Assembly: GCA_015482705.2 (NCBI GenBank)
Contig: JADMLA020000035.1
Coordinates: 1 to 18,334, forward strand
DNA from: Prosthecochloris sp.
Lineage (GTDB): Bacteria; Bacteroidota; Chlorobiia; Chlorobiales; Chlorobiaceae
Direction: 5' to 3'
Length of the DNA: 18,334 bases
Position numbers and translations under genes: made by a program. This document shows, one piece after another, positions 1 through 8,465 of the stretch. The notes beneath the pieces are model-generated. The model saw nothing but the letters and a program-made list of their open reading frames with translations. It ran no database searches and was not told where the DNA came from. Within the stretch, counting starts at the first letter, position 1. Each line of letters starts with the position of its first letter.

Positions 1-298
1 GCAGCTCGCGATTCTTTCGTTTTCCCTTCTCTCATGCTTGGTACAGAACACCTGGCCCTCTCGAACCAGCCCGCTTCCTTCAACGGGCTCTTAATGTAGG
101 GACTACCCCCTTAAGATCCAAAGATTTTTTCATTCTTTTTCTCTTTTTTTCGACAGAGGGTTTTTATTCAACAGGCTCGACCTTACAATCGTTCCATCAT
201 TGCATCATCACTGTACTTGAAAATGCAACCTGCCCGGTCATACGGCATTGTCTTCCAAAAAACTTTTTGCTCAAATGACCAAATTTGATTATTAATAT
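1..298. other. Leading intergenic stretch without a recognisable gene
   Basis: I see no convincing coding region here. A short inverted repeat (AGCCCG at 68-73 and CGGGCT at 84-89) could be a hairpin, but no T-run follows it, so I do not call a terminator. A pyrimidine-rich tract of T runs broken by C lies at about 125-153. Downstream of it the DNA is AT-rich up to the first efflux gene. The left end may be the intergenic tail of an upstream gene that lies outside the window. Confidence 0.5.
267..295 (+). promoter_or_regulatory. Possible promoter of the efflux operon
   Basis: TTGCTC at 267-272 and TATTAA at 290-295 are separated by 17 bp. This is a passable sigma-70-type pair directly in front of the first gene of the three-gene efflux operon. 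If it is real, transcription would start near 302. That would favour the internal ATG at 338 over the ATG at 299 as the start of the HlyD-type gene. It is read by eye only. Confidence 0.3.
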
Positions 299-1330
299 AT
301 GACAAAAATTTTTCGTGAGAATAAAAGCACTGTAACAATGAACAATGAACCCGCCAAACGCTGGATAATGATAGCAGGTGCTGCTGTAGCTGCCGTTCTT
401 CTGATTATACTGCTGCTGCTGGTGTTGCGGCAACCGGCATTACCAGAATCGATCGCTTTCGGCAATGGCAGGCTGGAAGCAATCGAATACGATATCGCAA
501 CCAAACATGCGGGAAAGCTGGAGAAAGTCATGGTCGAAGAAGGAGACATGGTAACAGCAGGACAGACACTTGCCATCATGGAAATAACGGAGCTCGAATC
601 GCTGCTTCATGAGGCTGAAGCAAATCTCGACCGTGCAAAAGAATCAAAAAAACAGGCCAAAGCCCTCGTTTCACAACGCAACAGCGAAAGAAACCTGGCC
701 GGCAAAGATTTTTCCCGATCACAAAAGCTGTTTCAAGCCGACGTCATTTCAAAACAGGACATGGACAGCCAAACGACCCGACTGCAGTCGGCAACCGCCG
801 CACTTCAGGCTGCACAAGCTATGGTTGCGGAAAGCGACGCCGCAATGGCAGCTGCACGAGCAAATATCGAAAGAGTTCAAACCACGATCGATGACAGCTT
901 TCTCAAGACACCTGTAAACGGAAGGGTGCTTTACAAACTGGCGGAACCCGGCGAGGTACTCGGAGCAGGAAGCAAAGCGCTTACCGTTCTCGATCTGAAC
1001 GATACCTACATGACTATCTTCCTGCCGACAGCTCAGGCAGGAAAGGCCGCCATAGGATCGGAAGCCCGTATCGTTCTCGATGCCCTTCCGGAACAGCCCC
1101 TCCCGGCTACCGTTTCATTCGTGTCACCCGAAGCCCAGTTCACACCCAAAGAGGTCGAGACAAAAACCGAACGGGAAAAACTCATGTTCCGCATCAAGGT
1201 GAGACTCGATACCGCAAGCAGTAAGTATAAGGATATTCCGTTGAAAGCAGGACTGCCGGGCATGGCATATGTCAAGCTGGATAACGACGAACAATGGCCG
1301 GAAAGCCTGCAGATTCAGGTGAACAAATGA
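299..1330 (+). CDS. HlyD-family membrane fusion (periplasmic adaptor) protein of an ABC efflux system
   Basis: This is a periplasmic adaptor that would link the inner-membrane ABC permeases encoded next door to an outer-membrane channel. A hydrophobic anchor lies at residues about 22-43. A biotinyl/lipoyl-like half (about 62-97, with EEGDMVTAGQTLA) follows. Then comes a long Ala/Gln/Lys-rich coiled-coil hairpin (about 98-195), then the second lipoyl half (DSFLKTPVNGRVLYKLAEPGE) and beta-barrel segments. The 343-residue length fits YhiI/YbhG-type adaptors. Two in-frame ATGs exist, at 299 and at 338 (MNNEPAKRW). Neither has a strong ribosome site, and the later one still keeps the anchor. The stop overlaps the next start (ATGA), so the two genes are translationally coupled. 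The transported substrate cannot be read from the sequence. Confidence 0.88.
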   Translation: MTKIFRENKSTVTMNNEPAKRWIMIAGAAVAAVLLIILLLLVLRQPALPESIAFGNGRLEAIEYDIATKHAGKLEKVMVEEGDMVTAGQTLAIMEITELESLLHEAEANLDRAKESKKQAKALVSQRNSERNLAGKDFSRSQKLFQADVISKQDMDSQTTRLQSATAALQAAQAMVAESDAAMAAARANIERVQTTIDDSFLKTPVNGRVLYKLAEPGEVLGAGSKALTVLDLNDTYMTIFLPTAQAGKAAIGSEARIVLDALPEQPLPATVSFVSPEAQFTPKEVETKTEREKLMFRIKVRLDTASSKYKDIPLKAGLPGMAYVKLDNDEQWPESLQIQVNK

Positions 1331-4065
1331 CCGCCGAATACAGCGCTATCGCCCGGTTCGAACAAGTCTCCCATCACTATGGAGATACCCGGGCTCTCGA
1401 TGAGATCACGCTCGACATCCCCGCCGGATGTATGGCTGGCCTTATTGGACCTGATGGTGTAGGAAAATCCACATTGCTCGGTCTTGTAGCCGGAGCAACC
1501 AAAATACAGAGTGGAACAATCAGTGTACTGGGTGGAAATATTGGAGATTCCGGATTTCGCCGTTCGGTATCACCTCGAATCGCCTACATGCCTCAAGGAC
1601 TGGGAAAAAACCTCTACCTCACGCTTACAGTCCATGAAAACGTCGATTTTTTCGGCAGGCTTTTCGGCCTCCCGGCGAACAAGAGACGTACCCAGATAGA
1701 GGAAGTGCTCGAAAGTACCGGATTGCTGCCGTTCAGCAACCGGCCCGCAGGCAAACTATCGGGTGGCATGAAACAGAAGCTGGGTCTGTGCTGCTCGCTG
1801 ATTCATGAACCGGATCTTTTGATCCTCGATGAGCCGACAACAGGTGTAGACCCTCTTTCCCGGCAGCAATTCTGGGAACTGATCGCCCGTATACGGAACC
1901 GAAAGGCAATCAGTGTCATTGTGGCAACTGCATACATGCAGGAAGCCGAACGTTTCGACTGGCTCGCTGCGATGGATAGCGGGCATATCCTTTCGCAAGG
2001 AACTCCAGGTGAATTGAGAAAGCGAGCGGGAAAGGACAACCTCGAGGATGCATTTATCGAGCTTCTTCCTACCGAGAAACGAGGAGACCACTCATCTCTT
2101 GTCATCCCTCCATACACTCGAGAACAAAAAACCACTGCGATCGAGGCCGACGGCCTGACCAAACGGTTTGGCGACTTCACGGCTGTCGACCACGTCAGTT
2201 TCTCCATTGGACAGGGCGAGATTTTCGGTTTTCTCGGTTCAAACGGTTGCGGCAAAACCACAACCATGAAAATGCTGACCGGCCTTCTTCCATCCAGCGA
2301 AGGCAGTGCAACATTGTTTGGCCGACGCATCGACGCATTCGATCTGGCAACAAGAAAGCGAGTCGGCTACATGTCCCAGTCTTTTTCTCTCTACGGTGAA
2401 CTCACTGTCGAGCAGAACCTCACGATGCATGCACGCCTCTTTCATCTTCCTGAGGAACATATTGCCTCAAGGGTCGACGAGCTGACCGAGCGCTTTTCAC
2501 TCAAGCCCTATAAGACAAAGCTTGCCACGGATTTACCCATGGGAATACGGCAGCGTCTTTCACTGGCTGTCGCCGTAGTCCATGATCCTGAACTCCTCAT
2601 CCTCGACGAACCAACGTCCGGTGTCGACCCGCTGGCCAGAGACCGGTTCTGGGAAATACTCATCGACCTTTCCCGTAATCAGGGTGTCACCATATTTATT
2701 TCCACCCACTTCATGAACGAAGGGGAACGCTGCGACCGCATATCACTTATGCACGCTGGAAAAGTCCTCGCGATCGGAGCGCCGGATGAACTTGTCCACT
2801 CCAGCAAGGCTGCAAACCTGGAAGACGCCTTTATCGGGTATCTCCGTCAGGCCGCCGGTGAAGAGCACACCGACGGCATATCGGCTACACCGTCGGAGAA
2901 GCCGTCAGTTTCCCCCCAAGCCGAGAGGAAAAACATCATCTTCAGTCCGAGAAGAATGTACGGCTACATGTACAGAGAGTCTCTCGAAATAATACGCGAC
3001 CCTGTACGCCTGGCTTTCGCATTACTTGGATCGGTTATTTTGATGCTGATCCTCGGCTACGGTATAACGTTCGATATAAAAGACACTCCTTTCGCTGTTC
3101 TTGACCGGGACAACAGCCCGGAAAGCCGGGATTACATCGCAAGTATGGGCAGTTCGGTCTACTTCACCGAGCACCCACCACTCGTTTCGGCCGACGACAT
3201 AGAGCGCCGTCTCCAGAACGGCGAACTGCAAGCCGTGTTCGAAATTCCCCCCGATTTCGGAAAAGACCTCAAACGGGGAAGAAACACGGAGATCATGGCT
3301 CTCATCGACGGCTCGATGCCTTTTCATGGTGAAACCATCAGGGGCTACATCTATGGGCTCCACTCCCATTACCTTTCCGACCTCGCAGTTAGGACCTATG
3401 GCGATAAACCGACCTTTGCCCCGGTGTCGCTCAAGGTCAGGTATCGTTACAACCAGGACTTCGAAAGTTTGACAGCGATGGTTCCGGCCGTCATCCCACT
3501 GTTGCTGATCTTTATCCCCGCTATCCTCATGGCCCTTGGTGTCGTGCGTGAAAAAGAGCTCGGTTCGATCACCAACCTCTATGTCACACCGGTAACACGC
3601 CTGGAGTTCCTGATCGGCAAGCAGATTCCTTACATCGCCATCGGAATGATCAGCTTTTTCACGCTTGTCGTGCTCTCCGTCACGGTATTCGACGTTCCCG
3701 TCAGGGGAAGCTTTGCGACACTGACGTTCAGCGCCCTGCTGTATGTCATCGTCACTACCGGTTTCGGACTCCTGATGTCTTCCTTTACCCGCACACAACT
3801 TGCGGCCCTCGCGGTAACGGCATTCGCAACCTTGATACCCGCCGTCCGCTTCTGTGGCCTGACCGATCCGGTATCCTCCCTCGACGGGGCCAGCGCATTT
3901 CTCGGTAACATCTATCCGACAACCTATTTTCTCTATATCTCGAGAGGATGTTTCACCAAAGAACTCGGCATGGGAGACCTGTACGGCTATATCGCCGCTC
4001 TTTGCGCCTTTATCCCGGTGTTTACAGGCCTGAGTCTTATCCTGCTCAAAAAACAGGGGGAGTGA
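1327..4065 (+). CDS. RbbA-like ABC transporter: two ATPase domains fused to an ABC-2 permease
   Basis: From the ATG at 1327, which overlaps the stop of the adaptor gene as ATGA, the protein has 912 residues, close to E. coli RbbA. The first ATPase domain has Walker A GPDGVGKST (41-49), signature LSGG (144-147) and Walker B LLILDE (164-169). The second has Walker A GSNGCGKTT (304-312) and Walker B LLILDE (423-428), but its signature is LPMG (403-406) instead of LSGG. A linker follows. The C-terminal ABC-2 permease has one membrane segment near 562-585, a large periplasmic loop, and about five more segments between 718 and 908. With the flanking adaptor and second permease it reproduces the yhiI-rbbA-yhhJ layout, so I infer a tripartite efflux pump. 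E. coli RbbA is also described as ribosome-associated; nothing here tests that. A longer reading from 1294 lies inside the adaptor gene and is unlikely. Confidence 0.9.
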   Translation: MTAEYSAIARFEQVSHHYGDTRALDEITLDIPAGCMAGLIGPDGVGKSTLLGLVAGATKIQSGTISVLGGNIGDSGFRRSVSPRIAYMPQGLGKNLYLTLTVHENVDFFGRLFGLPANKRRTQIEEVLESTGLLPFSNRPAGKLSGGMKQKLGLCCSLIHEPDLLILDEPTTGVDPLSRQQFWELIARIRNRKAISVIVATAYMQEAERFDWLAAMDSGHILSQGTPGELRKRAGKDNLEDAFIELLPTEKRGDHSSLVIPPYTREQKTTAIEADGLTKRFGDFTAVDHVSFSIGQGEIFGFLGSNGCGKTTTMKMLTGLLPSSEGSATLFGRRIDAFDLATRKRVGYMSQSFSLYGELTVEQNLTMHARLFHLPEEHIASRVDELTERFSLKPYKTKLATDLPMGIRQRLSLAVAVVHDPELLILDEPTSGVDPLARDRFWEILIDLSRNQGVTIFISTHFMNEGERCDRISLMHAGKVLAIGAPDELVHSSKAANLEDAFIGYLRQAAGEEHTDGISATPSEKPSVSPQAERKNIIFSPRRMYGYMYRESLEIIRDPVRLAFALLGSVILMLILGYGITFDIKDTPFAVLDRDNSPESRDYIASMGSSVYFTEHPPLVSADDIERRLQNGELQAVFEIPPDFGKDLKRGRNTEIMALIDGSMPFHGETIRGYIYGLHSHYLSDLAVRTYGDKPTFAPVSLKVRYRYNQDFESLTAMVPAVIPLLLIFIPAILMALGVVREKELGSITNLYVTPVTRLEFLIGKQIPYIAIGMISFFTLVVLSVTVFDVPVRGSFATLTFSALLYVIVTTGFGLLMSSFTRTQLAALAVTAFATLIPAVRFCGLTDPVSSLDGASAFLGNIYPTTYFLYISRGCFTKELGMGDLYGYIAALCAFIPVFTGLSLILLKKQGE

Positions 4066-4069
4066 AAAA

Positions 4070-5203
4070 ATGAAACGACACACGGCAAGAAACATCTGGC
4101 ACTTGGGCATCAAAGAACTGAGAAGTCTCTGGAGCGACAAAATTATGCTCGGGCTCATCCTTTTCATGTTCACCGTCGGCATTTATGTAGCTGCCGGAGC
4201 ACAGTCCCGTGAACTGCACAACGCCCCCATAGCGTTTGTGGATAACGACCGTTCACCACTGTCGGAACGTATCATCGATGCGTTTTACCCTCCACATTTC
4301 AAACATCCCGAGCATATTTCACAGCAGGAAATCGATCCCGGTATGGATGAAGGGCTCTACACCTTCGTGCTTGTTATTCCACCTGAGTTCCAGCACGACG
4401 TACTCGCGGGAAAACTTCCGGAAATACAGGTCAACGTCGACGCAACCCGGATGACACAAGCATTTATCGGATCGAGCTATATCAGCAGTATCATCAACGG
4501 GGAAGTGCTGGAGTTTGTTCGAGGATACAGAACATCGACACCTCTGCCCATCGATCTTGCCGTCAAAGTACGTTTCAACCCGAACCTCAACGGGATCTGG
4601 TTCGGCAGCGTCATGGAAATCATGACAAACATCACCATTCTCTCCATCATTCTCACAGGAGCGGCTTTGATCAGGGAACGTGAACGGGGCACCATCGAAC
4701 ACCTGCTCGTCATGCCGCTCACCCCGTTGGAAATCATGGGAGCAAAAGTCTGGGCCAACGGTATAGTGGTTCTTGCCAGCGCAATGCTCTCTTTGTTTCT
4801 GGTTGTCAAGGGTCTTTTCCAGGTGCCTATCGCCGGCTCGATCACACTCTTCATGATCGGTGCGATGCTCCATCTTTTTTCAACGACATCCATCGGTATT
4901 TTTCTGGGAACCATCGCCAGGTCCATGCCTCAGTTCGGTTTGCTGATCATTCTTGTCATCCTGCCGATGCAACTGCTCTCGGGGGGAGTCACACCACGGG
5001 AAAGCATGCCTGAAATTGTCCAGAACATCATGCTCATCTCCCCAACGACCCACTTTGTCAATTTTTCAAAAGCGATCATGTACCGCGGGGCCGGAATCGG
5101 CGTGGTCTGGAAACAGTTTGCCGTCATAAGCCTCATCGGAACGGTATTTTTCCTCATAGCGCTTACCCGTTTCCGAAAAACCGTCGCACAAACCCAGCTG
5201 TAA
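4070..5203 (+). CDS. ABC-2 type permease (YhhJ-like), partner of the RbbA-like protein
   Basis: This is an inner-membrane permease subunit of 377 residues. One N-terminal transmembrane helix (about 25-44) is followed by a large extracytoplasmic domain. A cluster of five hydrophobic segments starts near residue 180 (SVMEIMTNITILSIILTG). The motif RERERGTIEHLLVMPLTPLE after the second helix is characteristic of ABC-2 permeases, and the same kind of motif (REKELGSITNLYVTPVTRLE) occurs in the fused permease upstream. The two permeases would form the heterodimeric pore. The start is clear: a GGGGGAG ribosome site lies just before the ATG, and the gap to the preceding gene is only 4 bp, so it is the third gene of the operon. 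Confidence 0.9.
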   Translation: MKRHTARNIWHLGIKELRSLWSDKIMLGLILFMFTVGIYVAAGAQSRELHNAPIAFVDNDRSPLSERIIDAFYPPHFKHPEHISQQEIDPGMDEGLYTFVLVIPPEFQHDVLAGKLPEIQVNVDATRMTQAFIGSSYISSIINGEVLEFVRGYRTSTPLPIDLAVKVRFNPNLNGIWFGSVMEIMTNITILSIILTGAALIRERERGTIEHLLVMPLTPLEIMGAKVWANGIVVLASAMLSLFLVVKGLFQVPIAGSITLFMIGAMLHLFSTTSIGIFLGTIARSMPQFGLLIILVILPMQLLSGGVTPRESMPEIVQNIMLISPTTHFVNFSKAIMYRGAGIGVVWKQFAVISLIGTVFFLIALTRFRKTVAQTQL

Positions 5204-5254
5204 ACACATAAACAACACAACCTGACACCATGAAGGCGTCATCTTTCGCTGTCG

Positions 5255-5309
5255 TTGACACTCTTCAGCAACATTTCATTTACTCAATAAATTGATTAAA
5301 TTTACTCAA
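5255..5309 (+). promoter_or_regulatory. Intergenic control region with a 10-bp direct repeat before the ATPase gene
   Basis: A consensus -35 hexamer TTGACA (5255-5260) has only weak -10 candidates after it. Two copies of ATTTACTCAA (5278-5287 and 5300-5309) lie 22 bp apart start to start, about two helical turns, just in front of the ATPase gene. The spacing would suit a tandem-site regulator, but this is inference only. Confidence 0.3.
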
Positions 5310-5332
5310 CAGCAAAAGCAAAAACAGCAGCA

Positions 5333-6526
5333 GTGCTTATAGAAAGACAGCAAAAAGCCCTTCTTGAAAAGCGCCTGGATGCAGAACCGCGCCGGTTTAT
5401 CCAGGTCATACATGGACCACGGCAGGTTGGTAAAACAACGCTTGCCCAGCAATTCATGCAAGCGACAAAACAAACCACTCATTTTACCACGGCAGACAAT
5501 GTCTCTGCAGGACAGCTGGCATGGATTTCTCAACAGTGGGAAGCTGCTCGAATCGCACTACGACGGTCTCCGCGGAAAGAGGCGATCCTGATTATCGATG
5601 AAATACAGAAAATCAGCAACTGGAGTGAAACCGTTAAGCGGGAGTGGGACAACGACAGTGCAAACAAGCTCAACCTGAAAGTGGTTTTGCTCGGATCATC
5701 GAGGCTCCTGCTCCAGGAAGGACTGAGCGAATCGCTTGCCGGGCGCTTTGAAACAATCTATCTCGGACACTGGTCATATTCGGAGATGAAACAGGCGTTC
5801 GGGTTGACACCCGAAGAGTATGCCTGGTTCGGGGGATACCCTGGAGCGGCAGCCCTGATCGGCGATGAAGAACGGTGGTCTCGCTACATAAGGGACTCAC
5901 TGATAGAAAGCAGTATTTCAAGGGATATCCTCATGCTCAACCGTGTCGACAAACCAGCCCTGATGAAGCGATTGTTCGAGCTCGGGTGCCATTATTCAGG
6001 CCAGATACTGTCCTACACTAAAATCATGGGACAGCTTCAGGACGCAGGGAACACGACAACCCTTGCGCACTATCTGCAACTTCTCGATACAGCAGGACTC
6101 CTCGGCGGACTTGAAAAATACAGTCCGAAAATTGTTCGGAGAAGAGCTTCGAGCCCTAAGTTCCAGGTCCATAATACAGCCTTGATCAGCGCCCAGCAGG
6201 AGAGCACTTTCAATGATATTGTCGAAAAACCCGCCGAATGGGGACGCTGGGTAGAATCTGCAATCGGAGCCCACTTGCTCAATCATTCGTTATCCACGGG
6301 ATACCAGCTCAACTACTGGCGACACGGTAACCATGAGGTCGATTTTATTCTCGTGCAGAAGAACAAGGTCATTGGCCTCGAGGTAAAGTCAGGTAGTACC
6401 CGATACACATCCGGTATCGAGGCTTTCAAACAGCGGTACAATCCTGAAAAAGTCCTCCTGGTCGGCAACTCCGGAATCCCGTGGCAGGATTTCCTTGCAA
6501 TCGATCCAGCCGAACTGTTCCTGTAA
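5333..6526 (+). CDS. AAA ATPase with C-terminal DUF4143 (restriction-nuclease-like fold)
   Basis: A stand-alone P-loop ATPase of the AAA_14/DUF4143 type, about 397 residues, which is usual for the family. Walker A is GPRQVGKTT (28-36) and Walker B is ILIIDEIQ (85-92). A sensor-like GSSRLLLQEG follows, then SLAGRFETIYLGHWSYSEM. The C-terminal part carries E335-V-D337 and E350-V-K352, which look like the acidic/lysine pattern of PD-(D/E)XK-like folds seen in DUF4143. The function of this family is not well defined; members are very common in Chlorobiota and Bacteroidota. The start is GTG at 5333, with a stop codon 36 bp upstream in frame and no clear ribosome site. Because Walker A begins at residue 28, a later start is unlikely. 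It is not obviously co-transcribed with the efflux operon (gap about 130 bp). Confidence 0.85.
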   Translation: MLIERQQKALLEKRLDAEPRRFIQVIHGPRQVGKTTLAQQFMQATKQTTHFTTADNVSAGQLAWISQQWEAARIALRRSPRKEAILIIDEIQKISNWSETVKREWDNDSANKLNLKVVLLGSSRLLLQEGLSESLAGRFETIYLGHWSYSEMKQAFGLTPEEYAWFGGYPGAAALIGDEERWSRYIRDSLIESSISRDILMLNRVDKPALMKRLFELGCHYSGQILSYTKIMGQLQDAGNTTTLAHYLQLLDTAGLLGGLEKYSPKIVRRRASSPKFQVHNTALISAQQESTFNDIVEKPAEWGRWVESAIGAHLLNHSLSTGYQLNYWRHGNHEVDFILVQKNKVIGLEVKSGSTRYTSGIEAFKQRYNPEKVLLVGNSGIPWQDFLAIDPAELFL

Positions 6527-6549
6527 GCTGAGAATCTTTTAATGAGAGC

Positions 6550-7602
6550 CTAAAACACCAGATTAAACACATACCCCACCAGCACGATCCCTGCAGCGAC
6601 AACACCCGCAAAAACCGCAATCAAACGTGGCTTGAGGACTTTGCGCAAGATAATCATTTCAGGAGCCGATAAAGCGATGACGCTCATCATGAACGCCATG
6701 GCAGTTCCGAGCGCAGCTCCTTTGCCCAAAAGCGCCTGCACGACAGGCAGGATACCTGCAGCATTCGAGTACATGGGAACACCCAGCAGCACCGCGACAG
6801 GTACCGACCACCATGCGCTTTCACCCATCAGTTCAGCCATGAAGTTTTCGGGTACATACCCGTGGATGCCGGCGCCGACACCTACTCCCACGACAATATA
6901 AAGCCAGACTTTTCCAACGATCGATCGAACATGATCGAGACCCTCACCGAATCGTTCAGGCCAGGAAATATCCGATCCCTTTGCACTCGCTGCAACAGTG
7001 CTGTTCAACATCTGCCTGACCCACTCTTCAAGCTGATTTTCCAAACCGAGTTTCCCGATAACCATTCCGGCAACAACAGCAATACCGAGCCCCATTGTCA
7101 TGTATGTCAAGGCGATTTTCCAGCCGAACATCCCGAACAGCAAGGCAAGTGCAACCTCATTGACCATCGGTGCGGCAATCAGAAATGAAAACGTAACACC
7201 CAGAGGAACCCCCGCCTGTAAGAAGCCAATAAAAAGAGGAACCGCCGAACAGGAACAAAATGGAGTGACAACACCAAGGCCTGCCGCCATAGCATTGCCG
7301 ACCCCCGACCTGCGTCCCGAAAGCATCGCTCTGGTTTTTTCCGGCGATACGAAGGTGTGTACTATGCCCATGACAAATACCACTCCGACAAGCAAAAGCA
7401 GCACTTTCGGAACTTCATAGATGAAGAAAAACAAAGCCTCACCGAAATGACTCTCACGGCTTAATCCCAGAATACCGACTATGAGTTCAGCCAACAACTC
7501 GAGATTGTTGTACAGAAACAACAAACCCACAGAAACAACGGCATACCTCAGCCACATACCTGTTTGGCCTCCCTGTTGCGATCCTTTTTCTCTTTGCTTC
7601 AT
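6550..7602 (-). CDS. ArsP/DUF318-type permease of the ars cluster
   Basis: An integral membrane permease of 350 residues with about eight to ten hydrophobic segments. The hallmark TPFCSCSAVP (C116, C118) and the later motifs FSFLIAAPMVNEVAL and LGVPMYSNAAGILPVV identify the DUF318/UPF0718 family. Some members (ArsP) export organoarsenicals, and others sit in ars operons without a proven substrate. Here it is the last gene of a minus-strand unit led by arsR and a small CxxC redox protein, so export of an arsenic species is a reasonable inference. The ATG at 7602 is preceded by AGGA about 4 bp upstream. It converges with the DUF4143 ATPase gene (gap 23 bp). A 139-bp inverted-repeat element separates it from the redox gene upstream. 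Confidence 0.88.
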   Translation of the reverse strand: MKQREKGSQQGGQTGMWLRYAVVSVGLLFLYNNLELLAELIVGILGLSRESHFGEALFFFIYEVPKVLLLLVGVVFVMGIVHTFVSPEKTRAMLSGRRSGVGNAMAAGLGVVTPFCSCSAVPLFIGFLQAGVPLGVTFSFLIAAPMVNEVALALLFGMFGWKIALTYMTMGLGIAVVAGMVIGKLGLENQLEEWVRQMLNSTVAASAKGSDISWPERFGEGLDHVRSIVGKVWLYIVVGVGVGAGIHGYVPENFMAELMGESAWWSVPVAVLLGVPMYSNAAGILPVVQALLGKGAALGTAMAFMMSVIALSAPEMIILRKVLKPRLIAVFAGVVAAGIVLVGYVFNLVF

Positions 7603-7667
7603 AATCCTGATATGTATACTCCCGAAATTGCTCAGCGCTTCTTGTTATCATCAAAAAAAATCGTAAA

Positions 7668-7806
7668 GGTACCTCTAAAAGGTGTCATGAGTCCCGATTC
7701 TATCGGGATAAACTTCAAAACCGGAGTGTCCCGATGAGTCGGGATGAAGATTTCGAGCACCGACCAACGCAGCAATTTGTGCGCGCAATAAGTTTTTAGA
7801 GGTACC
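7668..7806. repeat. MITE-like palindromic element with 13-bp terminal inverted repeats
   Basis: GGTACCTCTAAAA at 7668-7680 is matched by its exact reverse complement TTTTAGAGGTACC at 7794-7806. The 113 bp between them hold two perfect hairpins: TCCCGAT-TCT-ATCGGGA (7692-7708) and TCCCGA-TGAG-TCGGGA (7729-7744). There is no sensible reading frame and no obvious target duplication at the outer edges. The right terminal repeat runs into the end of the small redox gene and supplies its TAC CTC TAA (last two residues and stop). This looks like a non-autonomous mobile or REP/MITE-type element; the class is not recognised from sequence alone. Confidence 0.7.
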
Positions 7807-8029
7807 CCTCGATCTCTTCTCGTGAGGGTATACGCCCCGAACATTTGACCACCTCGTCAACAACAAGAGCGGGAGTTGAAAGAACGTTGTAGGCCATGAT
7901 CTGCTGAATATCCTCGACTTTTTCAACTGTCGCCTCAATGCCTGACTCGACGACAACTTCACGGACAAGCGATTCGAGCTGCTTACAGGTCGCACAACCA
8001 GAACCAAGTACTTTAATGTGTTTTTTCAT
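7796..8029 (-). CDS. Small thioredoxin-like redox-active disulfide protein
   Basis: A 77-residue single-domain protein of the small thioredoxin-fold redox-active disulfide family often found beside ars permeases. The active site is GSGCATCK (C12, C15). The cis-proline region reads STPALVVDE, and the C-terminal end SGRIPSREEIEGYL is typical of the family. It could move electrons or metal(loid) thiolates for the permease; this is inferred from context. The ATG at 8029 has GAAGAG about 6 bp before it (minus strand). The last two codons and the stop lie inside the inverted-repeat element. A promoter and an ArsR-like operator lie directly upstream, so it probably has its own arsenic-responsive start as well as any read-through from arsR. 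Confidence 0.85.
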   Translation of the reverse strand: MKKHIKVLGSGCATCKQLESLVREVVVESGIEATVEKVEDIQQIMAYNVLSTPALVVDEVVKCSGRIPSREEIEGYL

Positions 8030-8053
8030 CGTAACTCTTCATTTTTCATCGCA

Positions 8054-8071
8054 TATCGCAAATAGGCGATA
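8054..8071. promoter_or_regulatory. Probable second ArsR operator
   Basis: TATCGCAAATAGGCGATA is an inverted repeat (TATCGC / GCGATA around a 6-bp centre). It follows the same pattern as the palindrome upstream of arsR (TATCGTAAATTTACGATA). It lies just downstream of the -10 of the minus-strand promoter for the small redox gene, so bound ArsR would cover the start of transcription. Confidence 0.65.
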
Positions 8072-8074
8072 AAT

Positions 8075-8102
8075 GTTATAAAAAAATTTTGCTATCCGTC
8101 AA
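8075..8102 (-). promoter_or_regulatory. Promoter for the redox protein-permease unit
   Basis: On the minus strand, TTGACG (8102-8097) and TATAAC (8080-8075) are separated by 16 bp, a good sigma-70-type match. Transcription would start near 8068, inside the probable ArsR operator at 8054-8071. It lies in the 94-bp gap after arsR. Confidence 0.55.
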
Positions 8103-8123
8103 TTCATGCCGCTACATCCTCAC

Positions 8124-8450
8124 TCAAGGCGAGACTGCGCTCTTTTCAGCAAAAAACTTTCCGAACAGATTCCGCGCTTTTGCCCAGTTTTTCCTGTTGA
8201 TGCAATATTTCACCCTTGGCGGACTGATCTCACCCTGAATGAGCCCCGCTTCATGGAGCGCCTTGAGATGCTGGGAAACTGTAGACTGAGCCAGAGGAAT
8301 CATCGCGGTCATCTCACCGGTGAAACAACAGGATTGGCTTTCGAGCAGCATCAGTATTTTTATTCTGACCGGATGTCCGAGCGCTTTAGCAAATTGCGCC
8401 ATTTCCAGCTCGTCTTCACTGTAATCTATGTGTTTGTCGGTTCTCCGCAT
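8124..8450 (-). CDS. arsR: ArsR-family metalloregulatory repressor
   Basis: A 108-residue winged-helix repressor of the ArsR/SmtB family. The recognition helix reads IPLAQSTVSQHLKALHEAGL (51-70), followed by the wing IQGEISPPRVKYCI. The metal-binding candidates are the adjacent cysteines C41 and C42 (SCCFTGE) and C83 (KYCI). This differs from the CVC site of E. coli-type ArsR but is a recognised layout in Bacteroidota/Chlorobiota relatives. It should dissociate from DNA on binding arsenite or antimonite. It is divergent from arsC and is followed by the redox protein and permease genes. A perfect 20-bp palindrome lies 16 bp before its start codon, so it is very probably autoregulated. Confidence 0.9.
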   Translation of the reverse strand: MRRTDKHIDYSEDELEMAQFAKALGHPVRIKILMLLESQSCCFTGEMTAMIPLAQSTVSQHLKALHEAGLIQGEISPPRVKYCINRKNWAKARNLFGKFFAEKSAVSP

Positions 8451-8465
8451 TGTAAGACATCATAG

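Noticed and set aside
68..89. Hairpin AGCCCG...CGGGCT near the left edge as a terminator
   Set aside because: No T-run follows on either strand, and the upstream gene is outside the window.
3022..4182. Long open frame of 386 codons on the minus strand across the RbbA-like and permease genes
   Set aside because: It is antisense to well-supported ABC transporter genes, and its translation is low-complexity and rich in charged residues with no domain.
8106..8465. Open frame of 119 codons on the plus strand opposite arsR
   Set aside because: It is antisense to a clear ArsR gene, with no ribosome site and no family resemblance.
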